Of a stretch of 64,000 bases of DNA, positions 53,300 through 63,689 are shown piece by piece; the first letter of the stretch is position 1, and each line of letters begins with the position of its first letter. A program made the position numbers and the translations under genes. The notes beneath the pieces are model-generated. The model did no database searches, was not told the origin of the DNA, and saw only the letters and a list, made by a program, of their open reading frames with translations. Source of the DNA: Adiantum capillus-veneris. Lineage: Eukaryota; Streptophyta; Polypodiopsida; Polypodiales; Pteridaceae. The stretch covers positions 157,515,057 to 157,579,056 of the forward strand of contig CM043952.1 in NCBI GenBank assembly GCA_014529385.2. Direction: 5' to 3'.

Positions 53300-53580
53300 A
53301 GGAGGTGAAGAAGAAGAAGATGGAGATGGAGCAAGAGCACTCTTCAATTGCACAAATGAGAGAATGAGTAAAAATTAGGTTTAGTTGGCTTTTATAGGAG
53401 CTCACCCCATTCACACTTGGGCACCCATGCTTAACCAACTAATCCCTTGAATGTCCAAGTTAAAGTGCGCCTCTCATCGACGATCACTCTACCTTTCCCT
53501 ATTGGACCGACAAGCCCGGTGCCCGACTCTACTTAAATAAATAATATGGTTACAGTGTCCGTGTGCCGTGAGGGTTAACA
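53015..53580 (-). repeat. 5' LTR of the young element
   Basis: 566 bp, the same length as its partner and nearly identical. TATAAAAG lies on the minus strand at 53,389-53,396. Transcription from it would run leftward through the internal region. Confidence 0.92.
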
Positions 53581-53689
53581 AGGGGTATTTAGGCCATTCA
53601 AGGGATACTTCTTTGAGGGTCCTCTAATGTCGTAAGAGAATATGTGATCACACTACCATAGAGTGGCCTAGGTACACTTGTAGAACCAT

Positions 53690-53765
53690 TTTGTTGGCAC
53701 CCTTTGGACCTAGGACCACATGGTTTAACATAGAGGGGACTCTATGGCCCTAGGTCCATATGGAT
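53690..53765 (+). repeat. Palindromic modules between the young LTR element and unit B
   Basis: Modules such as CACCCTTTGGACCTAGGACC and CTCTATGGCCCTAGGTCCAT continue the type-2 array in the same orientation as 48.6-51.7 kb. They end about 45 bp before the splice acceptor of unit B. Confidence 0.7.
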
Positions 53766-53800
53766 GTAATAATATCCATCTTGTCTAAATATATGTCATT

Positions 53801-53810
53801 CTTTTTACAG
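53801..53810 (+). other. Splice acceptor before the ATG exon of unit B
   Basis: CTTTTTACAG lies three bases before the ATG at 53,814. It implies a 5' leader exon upstream and places the palindromic array inside the first intron. Confidence 0.55.
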
Positions 53811-55095
53811 AAAATGTCTCAGAAGAGAAAGTCAAAGTCAGTTGATGCAACAGGCTCAACACCAAGTTCTTGGTATCTAGATTTTCACTTACCAAATGGT
53901 GGAAGTGATGAGAAACTCCACTTGTTTTTTCAAGATAAAGAGCAATTGCCCTTCAAGGACTGTGGTATTGTCAAGGAGATAAAGAAAGATTGTTCAGATC
54001 TTGAAATGTCTCCATGCCTTGGAGTAAAACTACTCAATGGTGACTCCTACTTGTTGGAGCCTGTGGCCTTTGCTCAAAAATTGGTGAAGGTTGATTATGA
54101 AGGAGTGACAATGACAAAAGCAGGGTGGGTGGAGCTTCAAGATGACACTCCAAGTGAGAACTGTATAGACTTAGATATTGAGGGATTTAAGAAAGTCAAT
54201 CAATATTTAGGTAAATTGAGCAGCACAAAGAAGAATAAGAAGCGAAAAAATGAAGACACAGGTACAACAAATCAATCTAAGACGCTCAAGGAGAGTCAGA
54301 CTCCCTCACTTGGAGAAAATAGTGGAAATGTGGATGAAGAAAATCTTTCAGTTATACCCTTATAGACTCAAGAAGCAGGAGATTCTACTGGACTTGCAAC
54401 CCAAACAGTTGGAACCCCCTCAGTGGCAGTGGTTGTGGACTCAGCATCCTTAGCTGTGTTGGACTCTATTATACAGCCCAAAGAAAAAGATCTTGATAAA
54501 GAAGTTGCCAAAACTTCTAAGAGTGGGCTAGATGGATACGTGAGAATTTCACACTATTTTAAATTTGGTGTACAATTTACCCAATTGATCCCAGTTGAGC
54601 AATGCAACCTTGCACCAGATGGCTATAAATGCATACCATTGTCAGATGTGTATGTGAAATATCTCTTGAAGAAATTTGCAGGGCACTCTAGGCCAGTCTC
54701 CAGTGCAGCGGACTTGATGTCGTATAACCCAATCAAAAATGCCTTTACAAATAGCTGAAGTGCATGGAGACAAGCTATCAACATACCACTACTAGATTCT
54801 AGCTGGTCAGCATTCCATCATAGCGGCTAGAGCTTTTTTGCATAACAACAGCACTAAGTACGCTTTGAGAAAAGAGTTCTACAAGTTTAGAAATGCAAGG
54901 ATAGTGGTAGACGCTCCGAAGGAGGTTGCTGTTCGAATTTCCAAAATGGAGAACATGGAGAGAATAACAACAATGAAACACCAGCCTTATGTGGAGGTCT
55001 TGAAGCATGGCCATAGTCAATGGCTTGCATATTCTAAACCAACAAAACCCAAGGCAGGTGTTCCTGTCGGTCATCGGAGTCGAGCAGGTTGGGAT

Positions 55096-55175
55096 GTAAT
55101 TTCCACTTCCCTATGCTTGTTTTTGTTACAAATATGTCTTGAAATAAAGTTAATTTTCTTTTCTTTATTTTGAAG
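55096..55175 (+). other. Intron of unit B (80 bp)
   Basis: GTAATT...TTTTGAAG joins GWD to AFVNVANILF in frame. Its T-rich 3' part and length are typical for a plant intron. Confidence 0.6.
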
Positions 55176-55232
55176 GCCTTTGTAAATGTGGCGAACATCC
55201 TGTTCAACCATAAATCATTTTCCAACAAAGAA

Positions 55233-55554
55233 GCACACATGGTCATGTACGATGATGAAATATATGATTAGTGGATAAACATCTTGGAGAAGCATCAGAC
55301 ATCAACTGCTCGTGGGCAACAACCAAGCATAACAACCTTTAGATGCATAAATGGTTTAGAAGATAATGATGTCAAGCTACTAAAATAGGAGCTGCACACA
55401 TGGTCATGTACGATGATGAAATCTATGATTAGTGGATAAACATCTTGGAGAAGCATCAGACATCAACTGCTCGTGGGCAACAACCAAGCATAACAACCTT
55501 TAGATGCATAAATGGTTTAGAATATAATGATGTCAAGCTACTAAAATAGGAGCT
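55233..55554 (+). repeat. 161-bp tandem duplication inside unit B
   Basis: 55,233-55,393 and 55,394-55,554 are direct copies differing at about two positions visible by eye. Since 161 is not a multiple of three, the duplication shifts the frame. Reading through only one copy restores continuity into TDEKICLVKQ, so the duplication came after the coding sequence formed. Confidence 0.9.
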
Positions 55555-57009
55555 GACAGATGAGAAGATCTGCTTAGTGAAGCAACCATGTCAAGCGGGC
55601 ATGCTCGACCTCATTGCACGTGCAACGGTCTTAAAGAAGACCAGGGTTTTTGAGCCTCAAATGTTGATGGAATTTAAAGAGATATATCCATCAGCAATAC
55701 TAGTTACTTCATGGGATAAATGTAAGTCTCATTATAACATTACAGATGAGATTTACAAATCTCTCTTCACGAGTTATACGCAATGGCTAAATCTCCTACT
55801 ACAAAAAGGAAAGGAGAAAGATCCAATTCCTGCGATCACTAGGGGATATGTGCAGTAGATCATTGCACAAAATAATGGCACTTCTAGTTTGCAATTCATT
55901 CTACCATGGGCAATCAAGTGTGCTGGAAAGAATTTGGAAAGCATTGAGTTTCTCTACAGTGAGAATAGCTCTAAAATTCGTGTTGATGTTTGCATCATAG
56001 ACACAACACACAAAAGTCTTACATCTAGTGGTTGGAGTGTTGCCCAATTTGGTAAAGTAATTGATGGAGTATGTGGGGTAGCACATCAACCATAAGAGTT
56101 TTTAATTGCCGGCTTAGTCAAGTATCAGCATGCTGCTTCCCTAGAGAAGGCAATTTCTGAAAAAGCTAAATGGTATGAAATGCATGTTCTACCTTTGAGC
56201 TCCTTAATGGGATCAGAGACCATCCAAACATGTGCTCTTCGCAAAGTAATTTTTGGGGTTTGGCATTTTTCAGTCAAGGAGAGCAGTACACCAACTACTC
56301 TAGTGTTAAAGAGTCACTCTCGGAGCCAATGCATACTCTCTGCATCAATGACGACGAGTATGATGCTATGACCACGGCCAAATCCTTTTTTGTACGTCGT
56401 GCAATCAAATGCATCTGTCTCAAAGAAGATGATCAAGTGATAGACATCTTCTCATTAGGCTATGGGACTAAAGAGGCACTACAACAATAGAGAAAGGTGA
56501 TATCAGTTGCATGTAGTAGTGATCAAATGACGCAATTGGAATCTCTTTGCCATTCCATAGTGGAAGAAGACCTTGATCTTAGAAGGTGGGCACATGTGGA
56601 TAACACAGAGAAAGTCAATGCCAAGGATTCAGAGGAAGAAGAATTGAAGAACCATTGGATGCAAGTGCTGAGGCCATTCTAGAAATTCTACAGGAAACAG
56701 GTTAAGCTATCCACCCATGATATTACATTACTGATATTTAGATTATTATTGTTGTCATTTTATTTTATTTGTCCCATCTCAAATCTGTCCATGATTTTAA
56801 AAACATTGATGTTTGGCTCGTTATTTTTCTCAATTTATTTTCTTTGAAAAAATGTGAACTTGTGAGTTTGAGTTTTTTCACAATAAATGAATTAGATTCA
56901 AGTGTATGATATTATATGGACATGTTGTGGTAAATAGAATTCTACATTTATATATGGTCATAAGATATATATTATGCATAAGATATATATTATGTAATAC
57001 TTTAAAGTT

Positions 57010-57620
57010 AATTGATCATATGAGGTTTGGGAAGAATACCCTATGACTTGAGGATCATAGAGTTCTTTGTAGACATGACACCCTATGGCCCTAGGGCCAT
57101 AGAATCCCCCAAAAGAAAATGGGATACCCTACAGCCTTACGGATGTAGGGTGATTACACCGAGTCTCTAAAAGGGCACATAAGCATCTGGGTTACTCTAT
57201 AGCCTTAGGCCCATAGGGTGTCAACATAGAATCCCCCAAAAGCATTTGGCTACCCTACAATCTTACGGATATAGGGTGATTACATAGAGTCTTTAAAAGG
57301 GAACATAAGCATTTGGGCTAGTCTACAGCCTTAAAGCCATAGGGTGTCAACACAGCTATCCTACAATCTTATGTATATAGAGTGATTACATAAAGTCTCT
57401 AAATGGACACATGAGTATTTGGGCTATTCTATAAGGAAACATAAGTTATCCAAGAGCATTTGGGATACCCTAAGGCCTTAGGGCCATAGGGTGGTGACAC
57501 AGAATCTCCATAGGGGCACTTAAACCACCCCATGGATGCAAATCACCTAGCTCTTATGGACACATCTTATAAAACATCACATGACACTCTATGGCCTTTA
57601 GACCATAGGTTGGTTATTCT
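57010..57620 (+). repeat. Palindromic modules downstream of unit B (type 3)
   Basis: Several modules (CACCCTATGGCCCTAGGGCC, CTACAGCCTTACGGATGTAG and relatives) alternate with spacers such as TCTCTAAAAGGGCACATAAG. The spacers differ from types 1 and 2, so this is a third local variant of the family. Confidence 0.7.
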
Positions 57621-58669
57621 AAGGTCACCTAAAGACTCTTTAAGTGTTTCAAGAACATTTTTCTTTGGCCTTATATCTTGTGTCCATATACATTAGGGAC
57701 ACATATTTCTTATCTTGTAATTAAGGTTTAATATTCTATTGAGAATGAAATAAGCTAGAAAAAACTAAAAAGTATTTAGTTCTCAAAATTCCAAAATGAG
57801 AGTTTGAACAATTGATGTATGATCATTTTTTGTTGGGTGTAAGTTCTTCTATTGTGAATTGATGGTGTAAGCGTTTGAATTGTTGGGTGTAAGTTCTTCT
57901 ATTGTGAATTGATGGTGTAAGCGTTTGAAATAATTATTTTTGTATTGCAACTAACTAGATTAACATATTCTCTTTGAAATAATTATCTTTGTATTGCAAC
58001 TAATTAGATTAAACATATATTCGACATTTTGTTGTAAATTCCAATTATTTGCTTAGATAGTAAACATTGAATATAAATGGTTATTGAAGCATTTGTCCTT
58101 TGGATTATGTGAAGATCTAGTTCAAAGATTTTATTCAAAGATATAAAGTGCAGGTATTTCGTTCCAAACTATGATTTTGTTTCTCTTCTAGATGATGCAG
58201 AGAATTGGAATTTATATCTTGATTTTTTGTCAATAGAGGGAAGCTAGGACTAGTAGAATTTTTTAGCGTGTCATGTAGCAATCGGAACATTGTATCAAGG
58301 TTTATTGCAAAGAAATGATTGTATAATATATAACCATTGTTTAAATTTGTAAATTGGAAGTAGAAGGCAATGCAAGTTCCAAAACATGTGCAGTGCTATA
58401 AGGAGAATCCAGCACAAATACTTTTGCCCCTCAGGATTTGTAAATCAAAGTGCATGGTGAGCCAGACCTTCCATCCACCAACAAATCAATACATTTGTGA
58501 ATTAAAGTACTTGCAAATTTGATTTAAATGTTTGAATATTATGATGATATTTGAAAGCAAAGACCCCTTCAACTGTGTGGCAAAGCAACAAATGTATGAT
58601 GTATGATAATGATTCAATTTTGTATATTGGATTGCATATTTATCACAGTATTAACTTACACATTTTTCT
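57621..58669. other. Spacer with two short tandem duplications and a fragment of unit C
   Basis: A 50-bp unit (TGTTGGGTGTAAGTTCTTCT...) is duplicated at 57,831-57,930. A 49-50 bp unit with TAATTATTTTTGTATTGCAA is duplicated at about 57,925-58,015. The fragment of unit C at 58,353-58,491 is listed separately. No other coding region is supported. Confidence 0.6.
58353..58491 (+). pseudogene. Duplicated fragment of unit C
   Basis: This stretch matches 61,094-61,231 in unit C almost base for base, including GAAGTAGAAGGCAATG, CAGACCTTCCATCCACCAAC and the spacing between them. It corresponds to the second copy of unit C's 36-residue internal repeat plus the following linker. The frame is broken (for example CAGTGCTATAAGG), so it is a pseudogene fragment left by a partial duplication. 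Confidence 0.8.
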
Positions 58670-60330
58670 AGCATAGAGGACACCCTATGGCCCTAGGACC
58701 ATAGGATGCCATCATATCCATGTAAAATTTCTCTTTTACCATAGAGAACATCTTATGGATCTAGGGTCATAAGACGCCAACATAGTGCATAAATGGCTTC
58801 TTATAAGTATACACGTAAACATAGTGCATAGAGGGAATTTTACTAGCATAAAGACCGCCCTATGGCCTTGGGGCCATAGGGTGCCAGAATTCTCACACAC
58901 ATGATACCTTGGTCACTATCTGGCCCTTGGACCATATGATAGTAGCATAGAGGACACCCTATAGCCCTAGGGTTTCCTTCTATCCCTAGGGCCATACACT
59001 GCCAACATATAGTATACATGGTTTCTTCATAGAGCAAACCTTTTAGCCCTAGGCAATAGAGTGGAAACCTAGACCATATAATGTATCCTACTAGCATAGA
59101 AGGCACCCTATGACCTTGAGGCCAAAGAGTACCAATTTAGGGCATAAAGGGTCTCTTCCTAGGTTGAAGGGCACCTTGTGGCCCTAGGGAGCACCCTATG
59201 GCCCTAGGGCCATAGGGTGTCAACATAGTCAAATGGGGTGTAAACTTAGAGCATAGAGGGTTTCTTACTATCATGGAGGACACCCTGTGTCCTTGGTGCC
59301 ATAGGGTGCAAAAATATAGCATGGAGGGTTCTTGCTAGCATAGAGAGCACCCTATGGCCTTGGGGCCATATGATTCCAACAAAGAGCACAAACAGTTCTT
59401 TGATAGCATAGAGGATATCTTATTTCCCTGGGGCCATATGATACAAAAATAAAAGAGTCTTAAGAAGGGCACCTAGGCCACTGAATCACCATGGGGCCAT
59501 AAGGTGGTCTTTGTCCGGAATGCTCCTAAAGGGTTCCTTGGCTATCCTATGGCCTTTGGGCCATAGGTTACCAACATAGAGTTTAGATGGTTTCTTACTA
59601 ACATAGAGTTCACCTTGTGGCCTACGGTCTTTAGATGCTAATATAGAGTTTCAATGGTTTCATACTAAGTGTAAGGTGCACCTTATGGCCTTGGGGCCAT
59701 AGAGTGTCAATGTAGAGCGCAGAGGTTTCCTTTCTAGCATAGAGGGCACCATGTGGCCTAGGAGCCATTTGATGCACCCTATGGCCCGAGGGCTGTAGGT
59801 TGCCAATGTAGACCATAGAGGTTTTCTTTCTAGCATAGAGGGAACCTTGTGGCGTAGGGGCTATTTGGTGCTCCCCTAGAGCATACAAGGTTTCTTAGTA
59901 GCATTATAAAGGGTACCTTGTGGCCCTCAAGTCTCCATAGGGTGCCAACATAGAGCATATAGGGTTTTTCTTACTAGCATAGAGGACATCCTATGGCCCC
60001 AAGGCCAAAGGGTTTCAATATTGAGCATAGAGGATTTCTTACTAGCATAGAGGGTACCTTGTGGCCCTATGTCCATAGGGTGCAAACATAGAGAATAGAG
60101 GATTTCATAATGTCATAGAGGGTATCTTGTGGCCCTAGGTCCATAGGGTGCAAACATAGAGCATAGAGGATTTGTTACTAGCACAGAGGGCACCCTATGG
60201 ATAGAGTGACAATATGCAGCATAAAGGGTTTCTTACTAGTGCTCATAGAGGGCATCTTGTGTCCCTATGACAACCCATGGCCTTAGGGCCATAGGGTGAC
60301 ACATAAATAAAGTACCATATGGCTTTGAAG
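58670..60330 (+). repeat. Palindromic-module array upstream of unit C (type 2)
   Basis: Twenty or so modules in the orientation of the 48.6-51.7 kb array (TTCTTACTAGCATAGAGGG..CACCTTGTGGCCCTAGG..CCATAGGGTGCAAACATAGAGC). A perfect 28-bp palindrome lies at 59,192-59,219: CACCCTATGGCCCT followed by its exact reverse complement. Confidence 0.85.
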
Positions 60331-60427
60331 CCATATATCTATTTATATGTTGAGACCTCCCAACAATCCTAACCCTATGTCCTTGAGGCCATAAAGAGAC
60401 ATATTTTGGATTATCTTAAAGTCATAG

Positions 60428-60700
60428 AGATATCTACAAAGAGAACTGTATGGCCTGAAGGCCATAAGAAACTTAGTCAAGGAAATCATCCAATGCAAGA
60501 AGATCATGGCAATAGAAAATGAGACTTGTGCTCTAGAGCTTAAAGGCATAAATGTTTCTCCAAGTATACTTCTAGGCACCACCATCATGGACAAAGAACT
60601 AATGTAGCTAGATAAAGATTAGGAGTCTCTAGACAATAAGGAGCATAAAAATAAATTCATTGTAGATGTGTTGTCAGTTACTAAATTTGCTATTTGGGAT
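60428..60700 (+). pseudogene. Possible upstream exon of unit C
   Basis: A plus-strand frame remains open for about 90 codons apart from TAG at 60,605 and 60,620, and a third TAG at 60,701. It reads NLVKEIIQCKKIMAIENETC, LELKGINVSPSILLGTTIMD and DNKEHKNKFIVDVLSV. It starts inside a palindromic module and ends before the acceptor at 60,786. I recognise no domain. It could be an exon of unit C or an independent remnant. Confidence 0.35.
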
Positions 60701-60786
60701 TAGTTTTTTCTAAGAGTGTGACAAAAAAGAGTAATCAAAATGTAGATACTTTGGAATCTAAAATTAGGTGTTCTTTAAACTTGCAG

Positions 60787-62081
60787 TCCTTCAACAAGAT
60801 ATTGCGGCTGACAAAGTTTTACTCGAGATTGTTGGTATAGAGGATGCTAATGTCATTGACCCTACTGAGAAAGATTCTATCAATCTCCATGTCAACCAAA
60901 GCATTTCTGACGAAGATGACAAGAATCTACAAGCCTTTGAAGGTCAACTGCTACAACAACTGGAGATAAATTTAAAGAGTAATACAATGGAAGAAGACAG
61001 TGAAAGTTTCAGAACTTGTGCAAGGGAAGAAGAAGAATCCAATGAAAATATTCTAGTAGCCCAAGAGTTGGGAATTGGATTGCATGACACCACAATGGAA
61101 GTAGAAGGCAATGGAAGTTCCAGAACATGTGCAACGCCAGAAGGAGAATCCAACACAAATATTTTAGCACCCCAGGGTTTGGAAATCGAAGTGCATGGGA
61201 AGTCAGACCTTCCATCCACCAACAAACCAATGCTGACTATAATAGTGAGCATGTGTGGATTGTTCATGAGGAGATGCTGGCAAAAATCCAAGAAAATGAA
61301 GAGCTTAAAGTTTGGACATGAGTATATTGTTCTTAATCCAGGATGCATTGAGTTTTTAAAGGCTCTACTTAGCAATTTCAATGTAGGGATATGGTCAGCT
61401 GCTAATGACATGCATGTTGTGGACATCATCAAGATTTTAGAAAAGGAAGCTAAAGAAAAATTTCCATTCTTTATGATCTGGGAGCAAATCCAATGTCAAC
61501 CATGTGTAGAATCAAGGATCACTCGCTTAGATAATCTAGGAGTAGAAGCACTTTTCAAACCGTTGGCTATTGCATCATCAAAATTTGGGCTTGATGCAAG
61601 AAGATTGCTTCTTGTAGATGATGAACCATTAAAGGGATGTGTGAATGCTGCATTGAATTGTATTTTTCCACCATCATTTAATGTTGGTGATGAAGAGTAT
61701 AATATCCTCCTTGGGGAGCTGCTACCATATATCAAAGCTCTCAATCATGTTAATGACATTCGCACAGTTACAGGGTCTCATTTATATGGACAAGCACCCA
61801 TTGCTCAAGGTCATGAGCTTTATAACCGTATACACAAGTTTGTTGCAGAGTGGGAGGAGAGAAATCTAATTTTTCTAGGAAAAACCTACTCCATGGGAAG
61901 GCTACCAGAAGTTTCTCGTCCTCTTCACAATGAGAAAGTTACAACATCTAGCACTAGTGGAATGTCCACTCGAAGTCAAGACAAAAAACTTTCAGCATGT
62001 GATCGAGAAAAAGTAAGGGTCTTAAAGAATATCAAATCATTATCAGCCTTGAAAGGTACAGAAGCAATCATGCTTGCCTAA
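60787..62081 (+). CDS. Unit C: FCP1/HAD-like protein lacking the first catalytic motif
   Basis: An open frame of about 431 codons begins at acceptor CTTGCAG|TC (60,787), so the N-terminus is probably encoded upstream; an ATG at 60,768 lies in the acceptor. Numbering from that ATG, residues 74-109 and 110-145 form a tandem 36-residue repeat (SRTCA..E.ESN.NIL..Q.L). Residues 155-335 resemble an FCP1/NIF HAD phosphatase domain: NPGCIEFLKALLSNFNVGIW, WEQIQCQPC and LLLVDDEP. The nucleophile motif expected as DxDG reads IIVSMCGLF, lacking both acids, so phosphatase activity is doubtful unless an upstream exon supplies it. The C-terminus is basic and unrecognised. About 15 of 16 Gln codons are CAA. 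It is the only long unbroken frame in the composite region. Confidence 0.6.
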
Positions 62082-62469
62082 AAATTGGGATACAAGGAGC
62101 CTGTGGATCAAAGTACATGAAGCCAGGAATTATATAAAGCATCTAAAAATTCAGTATGATCTCAAATAGCCCTATATCAAGAAATGATGGAGCAATGTTT
62201 TGTAACATTTTGTCATTTACAAAGATCTTTATGTACTCAGAGACTTTGTTAGAGTACTTAGGGTTTCAAGATATATGAAGATGTAAATAATTAATAGTTT
62301 TTTAAATTGTCTTTCAATACTATAAGTAACTTTTGAGTTTCATGTGCCAAATGCTCTTTTTTTAAAAAGCTTTTATAGTTGTTTGCTTTGAAATTTGAGT
62401 TCACTGTGCCATCAAGGACAATCTACATGCTCATAAGGTCAAATCTTGCTCTATAACCTTGGGGGAATT

Positions 62470-62600
62470 TCACTTTATGGTCTCAACACCCTATGACTCT
62501 AAGGCCATAGGGTCATAGTTTGGCATGTGTTCTTGCATAGGACTTACTAAGCGTAACCACAAATTAGCACCCTATGTCCCTAGGTCTTCAACACACTTAA
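62470..62600 (+). repeat. Palindromic modules between units C and D
   Basis: Two or three degenerate modules (CACCCTATGACTCTAAGGCC, GCACCCTATGTCCCTAGGTC) with an intervening CTTACTAAGC, the same orientation as the arrays upstream of B and C. Confidence 0.65.
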
Positions 62601-62636
62601 GATCTCTATATTAACTTCTTTTTTTAATCATTCCAG

Positions 62637-63415
62637 GGCTTCTAAGAAAAAATGTTTTGCTATTAGATTATCACAAAATAGAAGGGCTCCCTTTCATATT
62701 ACATCAAATATCACATTCAAACCAAGAGCAATGGTTTCATTATCTACCAACATCTTTCAAACAGGACAAAAGAACGCTTATCTTGGATTTAGAGGGTGTG
62801 CTTCTTGAAACATTTGAGCTTCAATCAAGGCCAACCTAGACCAAGTACATGTGCATTGTAGAAGATAACAATGAGGTGTATGCGGTGCGTCCAGATGCAG
62901 AGTATTTCTTAAGATTTTGCTTTGAGTTCTTTGAGGTTTGGATTTGGAGCTGCCATCGTTTACAAAAAGCTCAACACATAATCAAGACCTGTTTTCCTAC
63001 ACAAAGTCACAAATTCAAGATGATTATGGATAACCGGTGCTGCCAAAATTCAAATTTCATGATCGGTTACAAAAGAGCCTATCACAAAAATCTTTCGACC
63101 ATGTGGAAGCTATTTGATCATTTAGATGGGGGCAACACTATAATATTTGATGATAGTCTATATCGAGTGATGTGGAATATACAAGGAACTTATATGATTT
63201 TTCCAAAGTTTTGGAACCAACCTATTGAATTGCTTCAAAGTTTTTTCAAAGATGAAATTGTTCCATGGTTATGTGGATGGTTGTATGCTAAAGACAAGAG
63301 AGACTATACCATAAGAAATTTTTTAATGTTCCATCCTGATCCTAAGACTCACTATGTAATGCAATGTTATATGTCTCAAAGGACTCAAAATCTCAAGAGA
63401 AGGAGGCCATTTTAA
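62637..63415 (+). pseudogene. Unit D: FCP1/HAD-like protein, paralogue of unit C, with one TAG
   Basis: Acceptor ATTCCAG|GG opens the exon at 62,637. The frame from 62,657 reads RTLILDLEGVLLE, the HAD nucleophile motif with D and E, then reaches TAG at 62,837-62,839 and continues in the same frame: AVRPDAEYFLRFCFEFF, VWIWSCHR, TIIFDDSLYR, IFPKFW and a basic end at 63,415. The motifs and their order match plant FCP1/NIF-type HAD phosphatases and are related to unit C (GIWSAAND/WIWSCHR; LLVDDEP/IIFDDSL). The single TAG is the only visible lesion. If read through or spliced out, the protein would be about 250 residues. Possible substrates are unknown. Confidence 0.6.
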
Positions 63416-63689
63416 GTGTACTAGTTAAGTATTCTAAATAGCATCTACCAAGTATTTGGCATTGTGTACTTTTCAAAATTTAAACTTGATGGAATGTTGT
63501 GGGATATCTTGAAACATCTTTAAACTATTTTTTTAATGAAGTGCATCCTATTGTGAGGAGACTTCTCTCATTCAAGTTCTTTGGTTTCATTGTTGTGATG
63601 CTTATATGGTATTGCTAACTTTTTCTTCTTATTAATTGTCTTTATTAAGTGATCCAAACAATCAGAATGTTCTTGACATTTGGTAGTGT

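Larger units (their letters stand above)
51701..53580 (-). mobile_element. Young non-autonomous LTR retrotransposon (1,880 bp)
   Basis: Two 566-bp LTRs (51,701-52,266 and 53,015-53,580) enclose a 748-bp internal region with no credible ORF. The element is on the minus strand: the tRNA-Asp PBS is next to the right LTR and the polypurine tract next to the left LTR. A perfect 5-bp AGGGG duplication flanks it. By eye only four substitutions separate the LTRs, so insertion was recent. With no gag or pol it must have been mobilised by an autonomous relative, perhaps of the kind whose LTR lies at 326-899. It sits in the palindromic array upstream of unit B. Frames crossing the LTRs have no known domain. 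Confidence 0.93.
53814..56682 (+). pseudogene. Unit B: ParB-like protein with possible DNA-methyltransferase-like C-terminus, damaged
   Basis: The N-terminal 180 codons are lysine-rich and unrecognised. The next part resembles the ParB/sulfiredoxin N-terminal fold: ISHYFKFG, LIPVEQCNLAP, then TYHY-stop-ILAGQHSIIAARAF and FRNARIVVDAP, where ILAGQHS matches the GxHR/GERR-type box. A small intron (55,096-55,175, GTAATT...TTGAAG) follows. The C-terminal half has RVDVCIIDTTHKS at the place of a DPPY-like motif and, near 56,440, IDIFSLGYGTKEAL, reminiscent of the SAM-binding DxFxGxGT motif. Damage: TAG at 54,363, 54,793, 55,269, 55,386, 55,856 and 56,488, TAA at 56,093, frameshifts near 54,740 and 56,265, and a 161-bp duplication. 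A frameshift may move the true end to about 56,705. ParB similarity is moderate; the methyltransferase idea is weak. Confidence 0.5.

Noticed and set aside
40487-62839. A variant genetic code with TAG/TAA read as glutamine
   Set aside because: Unit C has about 16 glutamines, all CAA or CAG, in a long open frame with no internal TAR. Units C and D end in TAA and unit A in TAG. Cytosine deamination at CAG explains the pattern more simply.
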